A DNA stretch of 42,781 nucleotides, taken from positions 1 through 42,781 of the forward strand of contig BEHT01000031.1 of the NCBI GenBank assembly GCA_002898575.1. The letters are read 5' to 3'. The DNA comes from a bacterium HR17. GTDB taxonomy: Bacteria; Armatimonadota; Fervidibacteria; Fervidibacterales; Fervidibacteraceae. Below are positions 1 to 8,500 of the stretch, in pieces (the first letter of the stretch is position 1; each line of letters starts with the position of its first letter). Below the pieces are notes generated by a model, which saw only the letters and a program-made list of their open reading frames with translations, was not told the origin of the DNA and made no database searches. A program made the translations under genes and the position numbers.

Positions 1-1
1 G

Positions 2-313
2 CCCGTGCATGTCCACGAAGATGAGTGCCACGCCCGACGCAGTTGCAGGGTCGCGCCGCACAAAATCGGTGCGAACGCCCGCCTCGCAAAAACTTTGCAA
101 CAACATATCGCCAAACGCATCGGCGCCGACGCGCCCGATGAACCAAGTTTCCGCGCCCAAGCGGGCGCAGGCGACGACTTGGTTGGCACCTTTGCCGCCG
201 CACGCCATCTGAAAGCGAGTGCCCAGCACCGTTTCGCCAGGCGCCGGCAAGCGGGGCGTGAACGCCACCATGTCCATGTTGGCGCTCCCGACGACGACAA
301 TGCGCACCGCCAT
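2..313 (-). CDS. Ribokinase / PfkB-family carbohydrate kinase, N-terminal part (runs off the window)
   Basis: The reading frame starts at ATG 313 on the minus strand and is still open at the window edge, so only about 104 N-terminal residues are visible. PfkB-family kinases phosphorylate ribose or related sugars with ATP in the cytoplasm. The family signature is clear: an opening VVVGSANMDMV strand, then the glycine-rich GGKGANQVVACARLGA block that binds substrate, then the IGRVGADAFG segment. A ribosome site (AGGGGGC) lies about 8 bases before the ATG. It is the last visible gene of a three-gene minus-strand operon after the rhomboid and the secreted unknown, 13 bases behind the latter. The exact sugar cannot be decided because the C-terminal catalytic GAGD region is outside the window. 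Confidence 0.85.
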   Translation of the reverse strand, partial: MAVRIVVVGSANMDMVAFTPRLPAPGETVLGTRFQMACGGKGANQVVACARLGAETWFIGRVGADAFGDMLLQSFCEAGVRTDFVRRDPATASGVALIFVDMHG

Positions 314-326
314 CGCGTTGCCCCCT

Positions 327-1073
327 TCACTGTTTCGCCGCTGTGTCGGCGCTGTCCGACGAGGGTTTTTCGGGCGCTTTTTCGGTCCCTTTGTCAGACG
401 GCGGTTTGTCCGGCGTCGTTTTGTCCGGTGCTGCGCGGTCGGGTGTTTCCTTCTTTTCGGCGCTGGTGGGCGGCATCGGCGTGATGGGCACCGTCGTCGG
501 TTGTTCTGGGCGCATCAAAAAGGTCACCAATAGCCCCAGCGCCAAGTTGACATCAATCTGTCCCTTTGTCCGCACGACCATCACCCGTAGGGCTTGGGGG
601 CGTTCACGGGCGACGACGACAAACAGCCCGTTGCGGGGCGGCTCAATCATGACGAGCGTTTCGCGGTTGCCCTTACTGCTGCGGTTCCAAAAGACGCGCC
701 GCCACCCTTGCGCTTCCATCAGCCCTTGCTGCATTTTAATGGCATCGCTGACCGTCACACCCCGTTGGCTGATGTCGTATTCCACGAGCCACAAAGCGTC
801 CAGCGACGAGACCATGTTCTTCAAGTCCTCACCGCTCAGCACCTGCCCCGTCGCGTGCTGTAACCCGAAGTAGGACAACACTTGGGCGACGACGGGCAAC
901 AGGTCATCTTTGGTCAGGTGCAGTTCGGTGATGAGCGTGGCGGTCGTCGGGACAAAGATGCCCTGCGTCGGCTTGGGCGCGGGCTGTTCGGAGGGCGTAG
1001 CGGGTTGTTGGGCGCAAACCGCTGCCACCGCTGTGCAGACGACGACCGCGATGAAGGTAGGACGCACCATCAT
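327..1073 (-). CDS. Secreted protein of unknown function with a charged Pro/Lys/Asp tail
   Basis: This 248-residue protein is not confidently recognised. It opens with a signal peptide (MMVRPTFIAVVVCTAVAAVCAQ, cleavage probably after AVCA), so it should act outside the cytoplasmic membrane. Residues about 40-190 form a compact mixed domain with the order helix (LLPVVAQVLSYFG), strand (LDALWLVEYDIS), helix and paired strands (LFVVVARERPQALRVMVVRTKGQIDV). This is faintly reminiscent of DUF4252-type domains, but the match is too weak to assign. The last 50 residues are low complexity, with repeated DK(T/P)P units. Its ribosome site GAGGTGA overlaps the stop region of the rhomboid gene upstream, 8 bases away, so translation is probably coupled to it. 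Confidence 0.75.
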   Translation of the reverse strand: MMVRPTFIAVVVCTAVAAVCAQQPATPSEQPAPKPTQGIFVPTTATLITELHLTKDDLLPVVAQVLSYFGLQHATGQVLSGEDLKNMVSSLDALWLVEYDISQRGVTVSDAIKMQQGLMEAQGWRRVFWNRSSKGNRETLVMIEPPRNGLFVVVARERPQALRVMVVRTKGQIDVNLALGLLVTFLMRPEQPTTVPITPMPPTSAEKKETPDRAAPDKTTPDKPPSDKGTEKAPEKPSSDSADTAAKQ

Positions 1074-1081
1074 CGTTCACC

Positions 1082-2284
1082 TCACTTCACTCGTAGGCGG
1101 TCAATGGCGCTGCGCTCCGCCCGATATTGTGCCGCCAGTTGGTCCGCTAACGGTCGCCAAAGGGCGTGGGCAGGGTGCATCCAAAACCGCAGCAGCGCGT
1201 GCTGGGCACGGTCAATGCGTCCCATCCGCCAATACAACGCCACCGCCCGCAGCAAGGCGTAAGGGGCGCGGTCAAAATCCTCCCGTCCACCGAGCGATTC
1301 AAAAAGGTGTAACGCTTCGTCCCAGCACCGCACCCGCTCCAAATGCTCCGCCAGCGTTAACAGCACCGATGGCGATAAGGCAGCGACATGCGGGTGGTGC
1401 AAAACAGCCCACACTTGTCGGCAAGCGGTGTCACCCCAATCGCCGGCTGCGACTGCGTGGCGCACAGCCCTTTCCGCTGCGTGCGGTTGTCCCGCTTGCA
1501 GCCATGCGTGGGCGGCAGCCAGCCACGCAGCGGCATTTGAACCCTTAGTGGCAAGGGCGGCGGCGTGCCACCAGCGCGCCGCTTCGTCCCATGCGCCTCG
1601 CTGCGCGGCTGCCAGCGCCCGCGCCCGCAGCCGCTGCTGTTGTGCTTGTTGCCAACCCAACGCCCACGCGACCGCCCAACCCGCCGCCCACGCCGTCGTA
1701 TGGGCCCAAGCGGCATCGGCGCGTGACACGCCCAACCATTGCCCAACGCCCATCATTCCTTGCCCGATCAGCCACGCGAGGCTGAGGCAGCGGAGCGACA
1801 GACGGAATTGGCAGCCGACTTGCACGGCAGCATTAGGGCAGCACACCCCCGCTGCGCCCATTGCAAAGGCGACCCAAGCGGAGGCGCCGACCAACGGTGC
1901 GTCTAGCGCCTCGGGCATCCAGCGGTGGATAACTTGCCCCTGAACGGTGAGCGCCAACCACTGCGCCCCGACGCCACCGATGGCGAAGGGCAAACTGCCC
2001 CACGCCCTTTCAACATAACGGGCGAACAACCACAAGCCGAGCAAGTTGGCAAATAAGTGAAGGGCGTTGGCGTGCACCAACGGTGCCGTCACAATTGCCC
2101 ACATTGTGGGATGTGCCGGCACATAGCCCAACTGTGCCGCCCAGTTAGCGGCATTTTCGTTCATCCGTGCCGACAAGACCCATTGCGTGAGCGCTGCCAC
2201 CCCGATAGCGACCATCAGCGTGGTGGTCACGGGCGTGCGATCGTGTTGGTGCGGCACGACGGTGATGGGAACCGCTAACCGCAT
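1082..2284 (-). CDS. Rhomboid-family intramembrane serine protease with TPR-like C-terminal tail
   Basis: This 400-residue protein is a probable intramembrane protease. Residues 71-80 read HANALHLFAN and give His71, His76 and Asn80 with the spacing of the GlpG TM2 motif (145/150/154). The catalytic Ser135 is in GASA, where the usual second Gly of GxSG is Ala. His195 in AHTTAWAAG completes the Ser-His dyad. About six membrane helices span residues 20-220. The remaining 180 residues are helical, Ala/Trp-rich and TPR-like, probably a cytoplasmic protein-binding part. The start at 2284 was chosen because AGGGG lies 9 bases upstream and because the open frame beyond it runs into argF on the opposite strand. 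It is first in the operon with the secreted unknown and ribokinase. The substrate is unknown. Confidence 0.8.
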   Translation of the reverse strand: MRLAVPITVVPHQHDRTPVTTTLMVAIGVAALTQWVLSARMNENAANWAAQLGYVPAHPTMWAIVTAPLVHANALHLFANLLGLWLFARYVERAWGSLPFAIGGVGAQWLALTVQGQVIHRWMPEALDAPLVGASAWVAFAMGAAGVCCPNAAVQVGCQFRLSLRCLSLAWLIGQGMMGVGQWLGVSRADAAWAHTTAWAAGWAVAWALGWQQAQQQRLRARALAAAQRGAWDEAARWWHAAALATKGSNAAAWLAAAHAWLQAGQPHAAERAVRHAVAAGDWGDTACRQVWAVLHHPHVAALSPSVLLTLAEHLERVRCWDEALHLFESLGGREDFDRAPYALLRAVALYWRMGRIDRAQHALLRFWMHPAHALWRPLADQLAAQYRAERSAIDRLRVK

Positions 2285-2301
2285 CGTCAAGTCGCCCCTG
2301 A

Positions 2302-2333
2302 CAATTATGGCAGGGATGGCGATGCCATAATTG
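2302..2333. promoter_or_regulatory. Divergent promoter pair built on a perfect 11-bp inverted repeat
   Basis: CAATTATGGCA (2302-2312) and its exact reverse complement TGCCATAATTG (2323-2333) are separated by 10 bases. Each arm contains an extended -10 element, TGCCATAAT, pointing outward. The right arm reads towards argF (-10 at 2326-2331) and the left arm towards the rhomboid operon (-10 at 2309-2304). The predicted starts fall only about 11-13 bases before each start codon. No convincing -35 is present for either direction, which fits extended -10 promoters. The symmetry could also be an operator. The same TGCCATAAT occurs before thi4 at 38155. Confidence 0.6.
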
Positions 2334-2348
2334 CAAGCGGTGAGCGAG

Positions 2349-3293
2349 ATGAGTCTGTTGGGACGCGATTTTCTCTCTGTCGCCGACCTCACAGCGGATG
2401 AAACTCTTGCGCTTTTCGCGGCGGCGCAACGGTTCAAACGCCGCACCCCGAACGAACGCGAGCGGGCGTGCTTGACCGGCAAAGCCGTTGCCTTGCTATT
2501 TCAGAAACCGTCGTTGCGCACCCGTGTGACTTTTGAACTGGCAGTCGCACAACTGGGCGGTTATGCCGTCGTCTTGACGCAAGCGGAAGTCGGTTTAGGA
2601 CAGCGGGAAGCCGTCAAGGATGTCGCCCGTAACTTGGACCGTTGGGTCAACGCCATCGTCGCCCGTGTCTTCGCCCACGCCACTTTGGAAGAGATGGCGC
2701 GATGGGCGCAGGTGCCCGTCATCAACGCCCTGTCGGATAGGGAGCACCCCTGCCAAGCCCTTGCCGACCTGTTTACCCTTTGGCAGCGCTGGGGAGGCGA
2801 ACTAAAGGGGCACCGGCTCACTTTCATCGGCGACGGCTTCAATGTCGCTCACTCCCTCATGCTGCTTTGTGCCCTGTTGGGCGTCCATTGCACCATCGCC
2901 ACGCCCAAAGGCTACGAGCCGCAACCTGAGATCGTTCGCAAAGCCGAAGAATTGGCGCGAACCAGCGGTGCCCGCATCGCTGTCACCAACGACCCTGTCG
3001 CCGCTGTCCGCGACGCTGAAGCGATTTACACCGATGTGTGGACAAGCATGGGACAGGAAGACGAAGCCGAACGGCGCCGCCGTGACTTCGCCGCCTTTCA
3101 GGTCAACATGAACCTGCTGCGTCACGCCCCAGAAGGGGTCGCCGTGATGCACTGCTTGCCTGCCCATCGCGGCGAGGAGATCACCGATGAAGTGCTGGAC
3201 GCACCCTTTTGCCTTGCATGGGAGCAGGCGGAAAACCGCCTGCATGTTCAAAAGGCGTTGCTGGCGGCTACCGTCGGGGGGGCATTGCCATGA
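2349..3293 (+). CDS. argF: Ornithine carbamoyltransferase
   Basis: This 314-residue enzyme transfers the carbamoyl group of carbamoyl phosphate to ornithine to make citrulline in arginine synthesis, in the cytoplasm. All hallmark sites are visible: the carbamoyl-phosphate loop SLRTR near residues 54-58, HPCQ at 133-136, the GDGFNVAHS segment in the ornithine domain, and HCLPAHRGEEI from His268, whose Cys269 belongs to the ornithine site. Length is normal for the family. ATG 2349 was preferred over TTG 2331 and GTG 2340 because MSLLGRDFLSV matches the usual N-terminus and a GGTGAG site precedes it. No other arg gene is in the window. The stop overlaps the start of the next gene by four bases (ATGA), so the two are translationally coupled. 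Confidence 0.95.
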   Translation: MSLLGRDFLSVADLTADETLALFAAAQRFKRRTPNERERACLTGKAVALLFQKPSLRTRVTFELAVAQLGGYAVVLTQAEVGLGQREAVKDVARNLDRWVNAIVARVFAHATLEEMARWAQVPVINALSDREHPCQALADLFTLWQRWGGELKGHRLTFIGDGFNVAHSLMLLCALLGVHCTIATPKGYEPQPEIVRKAEELARTSGARIAVTNDPVAAVRDAEAIYTDVWTSMGQEDEAERRRRDFAAFQVNMNLLRHAPEGVAVMHCLPAHRGEEITDEVLDAPFCLAWEQAENRLHVQKALLAATVGGALP

Positions 3294-3742
3294 ACGCCGA
3301 ACATCCGCCCGACACTCTGGCGCAATTCACCAAAGTGTTTGCCTACCGCCCCAACGCCATTGTGCCCTACGCGCTGGGGTTGATGGCGGTGACGCTGATG
3401 GTGAGTTTCTTCTTTTGGGCGTTCGCCCGCTACGAGATGCTGACTGCCCGTGCTGCATCCCTGCTGACGATGCCCGTTGCGCTGATGGCTGCTTATACCC
3501 TGTATTTGTGGGTCGTCGCCAAAACAGCGCGGTTGGTCGTCACCGAGCACGGGCTCGTCTACAGCGACCGCTGGGTGCGCCGAGCCTTGCTGTGGTCGGA
3601 AATTAGCCACATCACCCGTTTCGTCATCCGAAGCAAAAAGGGCAAAGGCATCGCCCTCAAGTTGGGGCTGACAGGGCTGGAGAATTGGCAGGAACTGATC
3701 AACTTGGCGCGCGAACTCAGCGACGCGCAAATTCTGATCTAA
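3290..3742 (+). CDS. Membrane protein with a bacterial PH-like domain, unknown role
   Basis: This 150-residue protein has two membrane helices (about residues 23-45 and 55-78) followed by a segment typical of bacterial PH (bPH) domains: TARLVVTEHGLVYSD, then LLWSEISHI, then strands and a final amphipathic helix. It starts inside the argF stop codon (ATGA overlap) downstream of a G-rich ribosome site, so it is co-transcribed with argF. Co-transcription with argF does not by itself indicate an arginine role. No specific function can be assigned. Confidence 0.75.
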   Translation: MNAEHPPDTLAQFTKVFAYRPNAIVPYALGLMAVTLMVSFFFWAFARYEMLTARAASLLTMPVALMAAYTLYLWVVAKTARLVVTEHGLVYSDRWVRRALLWSEISHITRFVIRSKKGKGIALKLGLTGLENWQELINLARELSDAQILI

Positions 3743-3772
3743 CCCCGCACAATCGCAACAGAGGCGAACGCT

Positions 3773-4759
3773 ATGCATCGGCGTTGGCGAACCGTTTGCG
3801 GTGTAGTCGTGGCGCTAGGGCTCCTGAACGGGGTGACAATCGCCCGCACCGTTCGGGACGACTTGGGGCGCACCGTCACGGTACCCGCTCGCGTGCGCCG
3901 CATTGTCTCGCTGACGCCCGCCGCCACCGAAAGTCTGTTTGCCCTCGGGGCAGGCGAACGAGTTGTCGGCGTCTGCTCCGCGTGTGATTACCCGCCGTCG
4001 GTCAAAAAATTGCCTCAAGTCGGCGACTTTGCTAAGCCGAGTTTGGAGCGTATCGTTGCGTTGCGCCCCGACCTTATCGTCATCAGCAGCGCCACTATCC
4101 CGGCGGCGATAGCCGACGACCTGCAACGACGGGCGGGCGTGCCCGTGTTCGTCCTCCGCCCGCAAACCTTACAGGATGTCATGCGCGGGTTGGTGAAATT
4201 AGGCGATGTCGTGCACCGTCTGCGCCGAGCGCGCCAGTTGGTGGCACAGTTGCAAAGGCGCCTTGACGCCGTGACCCGGCAAATCAAGGCGCGGCAGCGG
4301 GGCAGGCTCCGCCCGACGGTCGTCGTGGAAATCGCTCCCCCTCCATCGCTGATGGTCGTCGGGTCGCGCAACTACATTGATGACGCCATCGCGCGCGCTG
4401 GTGGGCGCAACGCCTTCGCCGACGCCCCGCAACCTTTTCCCGTCGTCAGTTTGGAAGCGCTGGTGGCGAAAGACCCCGATGTGTATATCGTGGCGACGAA
4501 AAAGCCGTCGGAAGCGGTGCGCGATGCGGTGCGGCAGCGGGCGGGTTTTGGGGCGCTGCGGTGCGTCCGCGCCGGGCGCGTCTTCGCCGTTGACCCTGAC
4601 CTGCTGTTGCGCCCGACGCCTCGTCTCGTGGACGGCGTGGAGAAGTTGGCACAACTTTTGTGGCAAGGAGGTTTGCCCTTGAAGGCGACGCCACACCCCG
4701 CCGACAAACGCGCTCAAATGTTGGACGAAGTTGACCCGCAAGGTCTGGTGGCGCCGTGA
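3773..4759 (+). CDS. Periplasmic substrate-binding protein of the BtuF / FecB class
   Basis: This 328-residue secreted protein belongs to the cluster of ABC binding proteins for cobalamin, haem or siderophores. An N-terminal signal sequence (residues 1-24, ending GVTIA) is followed by the family opening VRDDLGRTVTVPARVRRIVSLTPAATESLFALG. Then come LPQVGDFAKPSLERIVALRPDLIV, a long connecting helix, and the second lobe with GSRNYIDDAIARAGG and DPDVYIVA. There is no lipobox cysteine, so it is probably soluble in the periplasm. BtuF-like cobamide binding is the nearest guess from these motifs, but ligand specificity cannot be read here. No BtuC-type permease or BtuD-type ATPase is adjacent. The next gene is an ABC ATPase of another class that starts on the stop codon of this gene. 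Confidence 0.8.
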   Translation: MHRRWRTVCGVVVALGLLNGVTIARTVRDDLGRTVTVPARVRRIVSLTPAATESLFALGAGERVVGVCSACDYPPSVKKLPQVGDFAKPSLERIVALRPDLIVISSATIPAAIADDLQRRAGVPVFVLRPQTLQDVMRGLVKLGDVVHRLRRARQLVAQLQRRLDAVTRQIKARQRGRLRPTVVVEIAPPPSLMVVGSRNYIDDAIARAGGRNAFADAPQPFPVVSLEALVAKDPDVYIVATKKPSEAVRDAVRQRAGFGALRCVRAGRVFAVDPDLLLRPTPRLVDGVEKLAQLLWQGGLPLKATPHPADKRAQMLDEVDPQGLVAP

Positions 4760-5496
4760 TGAACGACCGCTGGGCAGTCCGCTTGCACGATGTCTGGCGA
4801 GTGTTTCGCAGCTACCATGCTCAACCCCGCACGCTGAAGGAAGCGGTGTTGAGTTTGGGGCGCTGGCGCCCAAAGGAGGTCGTGGCGCTGCGCGGCGTCA
4901 CACTGGACATTTGCTTTGGCGAATTGGTCGGTGTCATCGGACGCAACGGCTCGGGCAAGACGACCTTGTTGGCGACCATCGCAGGCATTTATGAGCCGAC
5001 GCGGGGGCGCATAGAGACCTACGGGCGCGTCGTAGCGTTGTTAGGTGTAACAGGCGGGTTTCACCCCGAATTGACCGCTGAGGAAAACCTGCTGTTTGTC
5101 GGGACGGTGCTGGGCTTGCCTTTACGGGAAGTGCGGCGGCGGTTGCCCGCTATTTTCGCCTTCGCCGAATTGGAAGGGTTTGAGCAAGCGCCTATACGCA
5201 CCTACTCGCTGGGTATGGCGGTGCGGTTGGGTTTTGCGTTAGGCGTCCACTCCGAACCAGACATTTTGTTAGTGGATGAACAACTGCAAAACGCCGACGC
5301 CGCCTTCCAACGCAAAGCGCTGGACACCCTACAAACCCTGCAGCGGCAAGGCAAAGCCATCGTGCTGGTCACCCACGAGATGGCATGGGTGGAGCAGGTT
5401 GCGACCCGTGCTATTTGGTTGGAGAGAGGCAGCGTCGTGATGGACGGTAACCCCGCCCAAGTCGTCGCCAGTTACCTGCAACAAAGCCCGGTGTGA
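4759..5496 (+). CDS. ABC transporter ATPase of the polysaccharide-export (Wzt/TagH/RfbE) type
   Basis: This 245-residue protein has Walker A GRNGSGKT (residues 61-68), a signature loop reduced to TYSLGMAVRLGFAL, Walker B ILLVDE and an H-loop VTHEMAW. The start, with MxDVWRVFRSY and LKEAV before the core domain, and the SLGM signature are typical of ATPases that export O-antigen or teichoic acid. The usual DEVLAVGD after Walker B is here DEQLQNAD. There is no C-terminal carbohydrate-binding extension, and no ABC-2 permease partner is in the window. ATG 4759 overlaps the TGA of the binding-protein gene (TGATG); GTG 4756 is an alternative. Pairing with a BtuF-like protein is odd, so either the permease is elsewhere or the co-location is incidental. 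Confidence 0.82.
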   Translation: MNDRWAVRLHDVWRVFRSYHAQPRTLKEAVLSLGRWRPKEVVALRGVTLDICFGELVGVIGRNGSGKTTLLATIAGIYEPTRGRIETYGRVVALLGVTGGFHPELTAEENLLFVGTVLGLPLREVRRRLPAIFAFAELEGFEQAPIRTYSLGMAVRLGFALGVHSEPDILLVDEQLQNADAAFQRKALDTLQTLQRQGKAIVLVTHEMAWVEQVATRAIWLERGSVVMDGNPAQVVASYLQQSPV

Positions 5497-5562
5497 TCGG
5501 GAACGATCAGTCCCTTTTGCTCCGTCAAAAAGGCAGCGCTGCAAAAAGGAGGCGACCGACAG

Positions 5563-8500
5563 ATGTGGGCACGATGGCTGTCGTTAGTGCTTGCGGGGAC
5601 ACTGGGTGCTGCGCTCTCAGCGCGGTTTGCCTCGCAGACCGCTCCCCCATCGCCTTACCTTCCGTCCCCCCTTGACACGCAGGTGTTGGGGCAAACCCAT
5701 TGGCTCGCCGATACACCCGTCACTTTGACAGTCGTGACTTGGAACAGGCAAAAGCGACAACCTGTCAAAGCCCAAGTGCGTATCGCCGTCGGACAAAAAA
5801 CGGTGTTCGCCGGCGCGACAGACGAACGCGGCGTCGTCAACGCGCAGTTGCGTGCGCCCGCACAAACGGGCACTTACCCACTGACCGTCACGGTCAACTC
5901 GCCTATTGGCAACGACAGGGTGGAACAACCGGTCAGGGTTGAAGCGGCAGCGCAAATTCTGCTGACGACCGACAAACCGATTTACCAGCCGTCGCAAACG
6001 GTGCACATTCGCGCTTTGTGTTTGCGCCGACCCGACTGGCGACCTGTCGCCGATTTACCTTGCACCTTTGAAGTACGCGACCCCAAAGGCAACCTGGTCT
6101 TCCGCACCACCGAACGCACCTCACGCTTCGGCATTGCCGCCACACAATTTCCCATCGCTGACACCGTCACGCTGGGTGAATACCGCATCACCGCAAGTTT
6201 GAACGCCTTAAAGCCAACCAATCCCCAGCCCCAGGCTCTCAGCCCCCTCGCCACCGCGGAGAAAACGGTGCGCGTGGAGCGATATGTGTTGCCCAAGTTC
6301 AAGGTGACGGTGGAGACCGAAAAGCGTTTTTACCTGCCGGCAGAAACATTGCGCGGGACAATTTCGGCGGCTTACTTTTTTGGCAAGCCCGTCAGGCATG
6401 GCAAGGTCACTGTGCGCCTGAGCACTTTCGCCGCTGGATGGCACGACATCGCTGAACTGAGCGGCACGCTGGACGAGAAGGGCGTTTGGCAATTTGAGAC
6501 GCAGTTGCCCGAAAAATTTGTCGGTCTCCCATTAGAAAGCGGCAATGCGCTGTTACGCCTTGAAGCGACCGTCACCGACACCGCTGACCACAGTGAACGC
6601 ACCAGCCTCACGCTGCCCGTCAGCAGCGAACCGATCAACATTGCCGTCGTGCCCGAAAGCGCCACGCTCAAACCCGACCTACCGATGCGTCTGTTCATCG
6701 TGACGACTTACCCTGACGGAACACCTGCAAAGTGCCGATTTGAGGTCGTGGGGCAAGGGTTTGCGGTGAGAGGGGAGACGGATGCAGCGGGCATCGGGGA
6801 AGTGACGGTGCAGTTGAAGCCAGCGTCATTGCCGCAAGGCGGCAGAAAGGGGTCGGGGTTCGGTGCGCCCGCGCCGTTTGTCCGCCGGCTCTTCCGAGGC
6901 GAAGCCCAACCCGCCGCCACTGATGAACCCCACTTGCCTGTCACCGTGACGGTGATGGCAACGGACGAAAAAGGCAATCGGGCGCAAGTGCAGCGGGCAT
7001 TGGCGTTATCGGCGTCCGATGAAGCCGTCTTGCTGCGGGTGGACAAAGCCATCGCCAAAGTCGGCGACACCTTGCGCCTTGACCTTTTTGCCGTGTCCCG
7101 TGTCCCCCGTCCCATGTCCCCCGTTTTCGTCGACGCAATTGTGCATCGCCAAACGGCGCTGACGAAAACGGTGGAGTTGCATAACGGGCGCGGTTCTTTG
7201 GCTTTGACGCTGACACCCGACCTTGCGGGCACGCTCGTGTTGCACGCCTACCGCATCACCGCTGACGGCGACATCGTGCGCGATACGAAAGTCGTCTTTG
7301 TTGAACCCGCTAACGAACTGCGCGTCAAGGTCAACAGCGACAAAGTGACCTATCGTCCCGGCGAAACGGCACAAGTGCGCTTCACAGTCACCGACCGAGA
7401 CGGCAAACCGACCGTCGCAGCCTTGGGCATCGCGGTCGTGGACGAAAGCGTGCTTGCGTTGGCGGAGATGCAACCGGGCTTGGAGCGCCTTTATTTTGCG
7501 CTGGAGCAGGAGTTGTTGACGCCCCGATACGAGGTGCACGGATGGGATTTGCGCCCCATCTTGCTGAGGCGGGATGAAAGGCGCAAGGTGGAGGACGCAG
7601 TGCAGGTGCAGCGGATGGCGCAAATTTTGTTATCTGCGGTAGCGCCACCGTCGCCGCACACTTTGCGCGTCAGCACCTACGAGCGCAAAGCGCAGGAAGT
7701 GCGAGAGCGATGGAAAAAGTTCGTGGAAGATGCGGCGACCAAAATCCGCAAGGCGCTGGAGACCTACCGACACATGAAGGGCACTTATCCGCCTGCTGCC
7801 GAGGCGTTGAGCGAACTTGTGACGGCACGGTTGCTGACCGACAAAGACATTCGCGACCCGCTGGGCAATCCTTACCGCTTGGAAGCACTGGACAACTTCC
7901 GCTTGGGCTTTCGCCTTGAGTGCGCGGGCTTGGACGGCAAATTCGGCACCGACGACGACATCGTCGCCTTTGCGGACAGGGTAGGGCGTGAGGGCACAAT
8001 CCGCGTCCTCGCCCGCAACGAAGCCGTGTTTGTGGATGGAATTGCCTTTGGCGCTCCTGCTTTGGGCGCGACTGTCTTGCGCCTAGAGGCGGCAAAAGCG
8101 GCTCCTGCCCCCCGGTCCGTGTCTCCCGTCCCTGACGAAGTTCGCGTCCGCCAATTCTTTCCCGAAACGCTGTTTGTCAACCCGCAGGTCATCACGAACG
8201 AGAGGGGCGAGGCAGCGTTGAAGTTGCCGCTCGCTGACAGCATCACGACTTGGCGCCTAACAGCGCTGGGCAATTCGCTGGCGGGGCAGTTGGGTTCAAC
8301 GACACTGCCCATCCGCGTGTTCCAAGACTTTTTCGTGGACATTGACTTGCCCGTCGCTTTCACGCAAGGTGACGAAGTTTCCGTGCCCGTCGCGATTTAC
8401 AACTACCTTGCGCGCCCACAAACGGTGCGGCTACGGTTGGAAGTCGGTGACGGCTTTGAACTGCTCAGCGACCGCGAAATGCGCATCACGCTGCGACCTA

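Noticed and set aside
2285-2482. Upstream extension of the rhomboid frame
   Set aside because: It runs into argF on the other strand and across the divergent promoter palindrome. The AGGGG-supported ATG 2284 gives a normal rhomboid N-terminus.
3743-3772. Cobalamin riboswitch before the BtuF-like gene
   Set aside because: The gap is only 30 bases and holds nothing but the ribosome site.
5501-5520. Terminator-like GGGA/TCCC followed by TTTT after the ABC ATPase gene
   Set aside because: The stem has only four pairs, too weak to call.
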